Source: Porphyromonas vaginalis | GTDB lineage: Bacteria > Bacteroidota > Bacteroidia > Bacteroidales > Porphyromonadaceae | Assembly: GCF_958301595.1 (NCBI RefSeq) | Contig: NZ_CATQJU010000001.1 | Span: forward strand, 1,178,001-1,242,000 | DNA length: 64,000 bases | Direction: 5' to 3' | The notes under the pieces: generated by a model | The model's input: only the letters and a program-made list of their open reading frames with translations | Told to the model about the DNA's origin: nothing | Databases searched by the model: none | Shown: piece by piece, positions 62,747 to 64,000 of the stretch | Position numbering within the stretch: the first letter of the stretch is position 1 | Layout: each line of letters opens with the position of its first letter | Translations under genes and position numbers: made by a program

Positions 62747-64000
62747 TTATCTAGGGATCTTGAGGCGTTGTCCAGGTCGAAGTTTGGGGTTGCGACCTTT
62801 GAGTCCGTTGGCGCGCTTGAGGGCAGCGACAGAGACACCGTGTTGCTTGGCTATCTTAGAGAGAGTGTCGCCACGACGCACTTTGTAAGTCTTGTAGCGA
62901 CCTTGGGGAGCTTTGCTTTTTTGCGAGGGGGCGGGTGCTTGCTTGATCTCTTCTTGCGCTTCGGCGATCTGCTTGGATAGCTCCTCCTTATGGTTGCGTC
63001 TGAGGTTGATGAGCGCATCGTCGAGCTTAGAGACTCCTCTCAGTGGTAGTCGGATGGTGTAGGGCGTCGATCCAGCAGCGGGTATGACTCCTCGCTTGTA
63101 TTGCGGGTTGAGTGTGCGGATCTGCTCGGTGGGTATGCCTGTGCTTTGCGAGATCTGGGCGAAGGTGAGCGGTATCTGTACGGCTAGTGTGTCGGTCGCA
63201 AGGGGCATAGACTGTGCCTGTGGACAGATGTTGTGCTCGTTGTGGTAGTAGCAGGCATAGTAGGCTCCGATAAAGAGCGGAATGTAGTTGCGCGTCTCAC
63301 GGGGTAGGTAAGGATAGACTCCCCAGAAGGTGGTCTTCCCCCCAGAGCGTCGGATCGCTTTGGTGACATTGCCTGGCCCGCAGTTGTACGCAGCGATAGC
63401 TAGGAGCCAATTGTCAAAGAGTCCGTAGAGCTGCTTGAGATAGAGCGCAGCCGCCTCACTACTCTTGTAGACGTCAAAGCGCTCGTCGACAAGGCTATTG
63501 ATCGTTAAGCCCAAGCTGCGTCCTGTGGGGAGCATCAGCTGCCAAAGTCCCGAGGCACCAGCCCGTGAGACGGCAAAGGGATTGAGCGCAGACTCGACGA
63601 CCGTAAGGTAAATGAGCTCGACGGGTAGCCCGTGACGATCGAAGATCTCCTCCATAATGGGGAAGTAGTAGTCCCCAAGCGCGAGGATGACACGTATCAG
63701 CCGCGGACGATCAGTGATGTAGGTGGCTATGCCCTCCTTGACCATCGCGTTGTAGGGGATCGGTATGACGGTGGGTAGAGCCTTCAGTCGAGAGATCAGC
63801 ACGGAGTCACTCAGCGAGCGAATGTTTTCAGCTTTGTAAGAGCCACACGGCACCTCAAAGCGTTGCTGCGTCGCATAGCCCGTGCGCCAAGCCTCCATGA
63901 GCAGGCCTAGGTCGGTGTCTAGACTCTTCGGCAGGCTCTCTCGTAGCTCTTTGCGAGCCGTGACAGCGTCCAGCTGGATGGCTCCCTCCGTGTCTACACT
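62747..64000 (-). CDS. mltD: Membrane-bound lytic transglycosylase D with LysM repeats (N-terminus outside window)
   Basis: This protein cuts peptidoglycan with formation of 1,6-anhydro ends. The frame is open from the window edge to the stop at 62747, so the ATG at 63898 is internal; the 34 codons above it read SVDTEGAIQLDAVTARKELR and continue in frame. The SLT domain has the catalytic glutamate in LTVVESALNPFAVSRAGASG, then LWQLM, followed by NWLLAIAAYNCGPGNVTKAI. Two LysM-type domains follow: one degenerate (ITFAQISQSTGIPTEQIRTL region) and one clear at the C-terminal end (YKVRRGDTLSKIAKQHGVSV, ending GQRLKIP). Confidence 0.93.
   Translation of the reverse strand, partial: SVDTEGAIQLDAVTARKELRESLPKSLDTDLGLLMEAWRTGYATQQRFEVPCGSYKAENIRSLSDSVLISRLKALPTVIPIPYNAMVKEGIATYITDRPRLIRVILALGDYYFPIMEEIFDRHGLPVELIYLTVVESALNPFAVSRAGASGLWQLMLPTGRSLGLTINSLVDERFDVYKSSEAAALYLKQLYGLFDNWLLAIAAYNCGPGNVTKAIRRSGGKTTFWGVYPYLPRETRNYIPLFIGAYYACYYHNEHNICPQAQSMPLATDTLAVQIPLTFAQISQSTGIPTEQIRTLNPQYKRGVIPAAGSTPYTIRLPLRGVSKLDDALINLRRNHKEELSKQIAEAQEEIKQAPAPSQKSKAPQGRYKTYKVRRGDTLSKIAKQHGVSVAALKRANGLKGRNPKLRPGQRLKIPR

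Overview
The window looks like a chromosomal segment of an anaerobic Bacteroidales bacterium, most likely a Porphyromonas of the asaccharolytica/uenonis type (inference from gene content, no database search). Supporting signs are Na+-NQR, a purH-mreBCD-mrdA-rodA block, type IX secretion (T9SS) cargo with C-terminal sorting domains, Bacteroidetes promoters (TTTG / TAnnTTTG) and a cambialistic-type SOD. Most of the sequence is ordinary housekeeping DNA. It is interrupted by unusually dense families of non-coding dispersed repeats and by one small degraded mobile region next to tRNA-Asn.

Layout: 1-3.1 kb holds the end of nqrF and an orphan DUF3575/DUF3868-OmpA pair. 3.2-3.9 kb is a repeat cluster. 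3.9-6.4 kb (-) is manC-DUF2851. 6.9-14.3 kb (-) is purH-mreB-mreC-mreD-mrdA-rodA. 14.5-16.2 kb (-) is mdh and sodB. 16.5-17.9 kb is an intact IS4-like element with a 9-bp target duplication. 18-20.9 kb is divergent rplY/rpsA. 21-28.7 kb holds repeats, a mini sorting-domain protein, pheS-nth and two divergent T9SS cargo genes. 28.8-36 kb (-) is rarA, a NUDIX-ROK kinase pair, a C69 peptidase and ansA-walJ-like. 36-43 kb is the accessory stretch: repeats, rhodanese, TonB receptor, tRNA-Asn, ISL3 remnant, BlaI/M56-TonB regulatory pair and PcfJ remnant. 43-48.4 kb (-) has a Wzz-like/nadD/DUF2007 group and a GT2/nitroreductase/ApbE group. 48.4-53.6 kb (-) is a complete group-B-like [FeFe] hydrogenase with HydE, HydG and HydF. 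54-54.5 kb has three tRNAs (Val, Gln, Gln). 55-64 kb has an M3 peptidase, xseB, and the yitT-cyclophilin-rRNA methylase-hydroxyacid dehydrogenase and mltD-thioesterase groups.

The most novel content is the repeat system. R1 is a 165-176 bp MITE-like element bounded by GAGACTGTTGCA inverted ends. It has seven long copies, one diverged copy and three 27-bp solo palindromes; most have exact 5-6 bp target duplications, and one copy sits inside another repeat. R2 is about 290 bp, built from CCACGTGG palindromes around a 21-bp minisatellite. R3 is a roughly 90-bp element that usually lies next to R2. Heptamer arrays of TTAGARR follow R2 or stand alone. No gene in the window encodes an obvious mobiliser for R1, R2 or R3.

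Limits: all calls come from reading the sequence and recalling family features. Promoters, terminators and small elements are pattern matches, and no homology search, structure prediction or base-composition calculation was run.
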